Positions 61,801 to 64,000 of a stretch of 64,000 bases of DNA are shown here, one piece after another. Under the pieces are notes generated by a model. The model was given only the letters and a program-made list of their open reading frames with translations. It did not search any database and had not been told where the DNA came from. A program made the translations under genes and the position numbers. The stretch is taken from assembly GCF_000006565.2 (NCBI RefSeq), contig NC_031467.1:744001-808000 (forward strand), given 5' to 3'. The stretch comes from Toxoplasma gondii ME49 (taxonomy: Eukaryota; Apicomplexa; Conoidasida; Eucoccidiorida; Sarcocystidae). Positions within the stretch are counted from its first letter, which is position 1, and each line of letters begins with the position of its first letter.

Positions 61801-63982
61801 TGCGTCTGTGAGGAAAAGTGCAAGACAGGGCCGAACTGTGACCAGCATAAACCGGAGTGCTGTGGGTCGAACGACGACTGCCATCAGCCTCAGGGGTACT
61901 GCAAGATGGACATGTCCACATGCATCTGCCGTCCAGGCTTCACGGGCGAGAACTGCGGAACACGGGAAGATCTGTGCGCAGGTGTGACGTGCAAGAACGG
62001 CGGGACATGCGACTCCGTCACTGGCCTGTGCCAGTGCGATGCCTGCCACGGCGGGAAGACCTGCGAGATTACGAAGGAACACTGCTGCATCAATGACAGT
62101 GACTGCAACGGCCACGGCACCTGCAACACGAGCAACAATACCTGCAACTGCGAGGCAGGCTTCGCTGGCACCAACTGCTCGAGCAGCGAAGGCAAGTGCA
62201 GCGGCAAGACCTGCTTGAGTGGACACTGCAATCCGGCGACTGGCGCATGCGTCTGCGACCCGTGCCACACCGGCGAGAGATGCGAAACGCTCGTCAAGGA
62301 CTGCTGTGTTGTGAACGACACGTGCAAGTTCCCCAACGGCGTCTGCACTGACAGCAACAGGTGTGAGTGCCAGAGCGGCTGGGGCCAGGGCGACTGCAGC
62401 AAACCAGTCGACAAGTGCGAAGACGTCAGTTGCAACAACGGTTCATCATGCGACGCGGACTCCGGCACATGCATTTGCCCCCCAGGCTTTGGAGACGAAT
62501 TCTGCGAAACCTGCTCCAGTAAAGGGTGTCTGAACGGCGGGGTGTGCCAACCAAACGGCACCTGCACTTGTCCAGAGGGTTTCGAGGGCCCCCTGTGTGA
62601 CCAGAGCGGCTCGTGCCCTGGCGCCGGCGGACAGTGTCAAAACGGCGGTGCGTGCGACCCCGAGAAGGGCCAATGCATCTGCTCGGAAGGCTTCACAGGC
62701 GCAAGATGCGAAGAGGCGGGCGCCCCGTACACTTGCTCCGACTGGTGCAAAGCCCCAAATCTCCTGGACGAAACCTTGTGTGACCCCGACAAGGACTGCT
62801 ACCAGGTTTGCTGCGAAGTCATGAAGGCATGCGCAAAGATCCATCGACATAGCGATTCCGATGACAAATGGAGCCAATGCTACAAAGACGGCATGGATGA
62901 GCGCCAGGCATCGTGCTGCTATGCTCGGCAAGAAGCATGTAAGCAGGCATAGGCACCAGCGTTGCTCACGTGTGGGGTCGTGGGGGGTTTGGGGGGGGGA
63001 CACGGATGTTACAGTGCGAACAGGGGCAATTGAGTCATGGAGAACCACACGAGGGGAGCCGGGCTAGTTGTGGCCGGTCCTGGATCTCGTAGAAAGGGCC
63101 AGCGTTGGAGGGAATCGCAGTTTTTCTCTTTAGACAGCAAACGGGGATGGACACCACAGAAGTGATTGCAGAGCGTGGCAAGGCCTCTCGTGAAGGCATC
63201 AATGCCACGATTCACAGTTCGGCGCACGGGCAGCGCTCCTTTGATTTGTCGATGCTCGGAACCTGGTTTGCGGGTGCATTTGCAGCGGATTACATGGCAA
63301 TCTACTTGGCCGCTGGAGGCGTTCTGCTGCTTCTGTTGGCTGCTGGTATGGCGTACGGCTTGCGAAAGAGAAGCACCGCCGCGTAAGTTCTTGGACTCAA
63401 CGGAGAAGAGGGGGCATCAGGAATCAGTCGGCCTCAGGTCGCGAGTGGCGTACTCTGAGGCACGAATGGGCGTAGTTGCAGGCGAGGAAGGTGCAGCGCA
63501 GGAGATCCTATAGGAGTTGCTTTTGTGTCAGCCAGCCTGCGACTTTCAGGGAAAACCGAAGTAGTTGGACGATGTCGCTCAGCCAAATTGAGAGTTCTCC
63601 AATTGTTCAGACACTGCGACTAGAACAGAACCTAGCCAGTACATAATTCAAGATAGCGGCTATTACCATTCTCCTCCGTTGGCTGTCAAAGGTCATGGAG
63701 ATTGGTGGAGAGGGGATGCAGTTGCAAACATTCACATATCATGCTCATGTGTACTCCATCGCAGGGTTTTGACCTGGATGCATTGTTGTCAACCCTCTTG
63801 TTTGCAGCGGCGGTGGAGGCGCTATGGACTTTGGCGTCGGCGAGGATGGCAAGCCCGCTACCGCAGCAGAAGAGGAAGCCATTGAGGTCAACCTCGACGA
63901 CTTCAAGTCTCATCCAGATGATGAAGTCGACATTGGCAACCGTGAGTTGATGAACTTGAAAGAGTTTAGGCTCAAGGGTTAA
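58883..63982 (+). CDS. AMA4: AMA4, AMA-family apical surface protein with EGF-like modules
   Basis: Stage-specific invasion protein; published work describes sporozoite AMA4 of T. gondii binding RON2L1. Exons: 58883-59186, 59520-60404, 60941-62938, then 63121 or 63163 to 63382, then 63808-63982; 1207 or 1193 residues. A hydrophobic signal segment lies at residues 26-46. An AMA-like domain I/II region follows (MDRFNIPKNHVDL, ACPNYGKVIAF, LPAMFDMSTGECRLLGYH, NAFYCVRPM). Next come 13 EGF-like modules (about residues 523-986), a second cysteine cluster, and one membrane span with an AGGV step typical of rhomboid-cleaved micronemal proteins. The short acidic tail (VNLDDFKSHPDDEVDIGN) has no tryptophan. 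The identity rests on AMA-type domains combined with EGF modules in place of a usual domain III. The start of exon 4 is uncertain because two acceptors fit the phase. Confidence 0.85.
61528..62397 (+). repeat. Four tandem two-module EGF units in AMA4
   Basis: EGF modules 3 to 10 (about residues 593-882) alternate between two kinds. Modules 3, 5, 7 and 9 carry an extra cysteine in the last loop (CQTCYTG, CEEKCKTG, CDACHGG, CDPCHTG). Modules 4, 6, 8 and 10 begin with an extra cysteine (CCTTDSDC, CCGSNDDC, CCINDSDC, CCVVNDTC). Every module here therefore has seven cysteines, whereas modules 1, 2, 11, 12 and 13 have the usual six. Confidence 0.85.
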
Positions 63983-64000
63983 GCGCATAACAGAGGGCTC

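Noticed and set aside
61024..62268. A 414-codon minus-strand open frame across AMA4.
   Set aside because: It is the shadow of the GC-rich, cysteine-rich EGF coding sequence; its Ala/Val-rich translation is not protein-like.
1..64000. CRISPR arrays, insertion sequences, operons, ribosome binding sites, riboswitches.
   Set aside because: All coding evidence is eukaryotic and spliced; no array of spaced direct repeats, transposase or terminal inverted repeat was seen.

Overview
The window reads as nuclear DNA of a coccidian apicomplexan, most likely Toxoplasma gondii. The evidence is: genes broken by many GT-AG introns, start codons in an AAAATGG-like context, pyrimidine-rich flanks, many (TA)n microsatellites inside introns, and a recognisable AMA-family invasion protein next to a CARM1-type arginine methyltransferase. 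From memory, T. gondii CARM1 and AMA4 lie close together on chromosome Ia; I could not verify this. Nothing looks prokaryotic or like a mobile element.

Layout, left to right: (1) 1336-9313 (+), a Sec12/PREB-type WD40 membrane protein, the likely Sar1 exchange factor for ER export, ending in KDEL. (2) 12060-16017 (+), a five-exon NEK-like kinase with several altered catalytic motifs. (3) 17856-25592 (+), CARM1/PRMT4 arginine methyltransferase. (4) 27456-36588 (-), a 14-exon UBE3A/HECTD2-like HECT ubiquitin ligase, convergent with CARM1. (5) about 37603-39174 (+), a small basic protein built from tiny exons, not recognised. (6) 40385-41544 (-), an ER Derlin with a C-terminal SHP box. (7) 46587-56455 (+), an oxysterol-binding-protein-related lipid transfer protein with a long unrecognised N-terminal region. 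(8) 58883-63982 (+), AMA4, an AMA-family surface protein with 13 EGF-like modules, one membrane span and a short acidic tail.

Exon boundaries were chosen so that reading phase carries across every join. For the kinase (825 codons plus stop), HECT ligase (1018 plus stop), Derlin (293 plus stop) and the C-terminal 508 codons of Sec12 (stop included), the summed exon lengths are exact multiples of three. This supports those models strongly.

The genes do not form a pathway or operon, as is normal for this genome. Two themes recur: ER traffic and quality control (Sec12, Derlin, HECT ligase, lipid transfer) and host-cell invasion (AMA4). The most original observation is in AMA4. EGF modules 3 to 10 form four tandem two-module units with seven cysteines per module, which predicts disulfide bridges between neighbouring modules.
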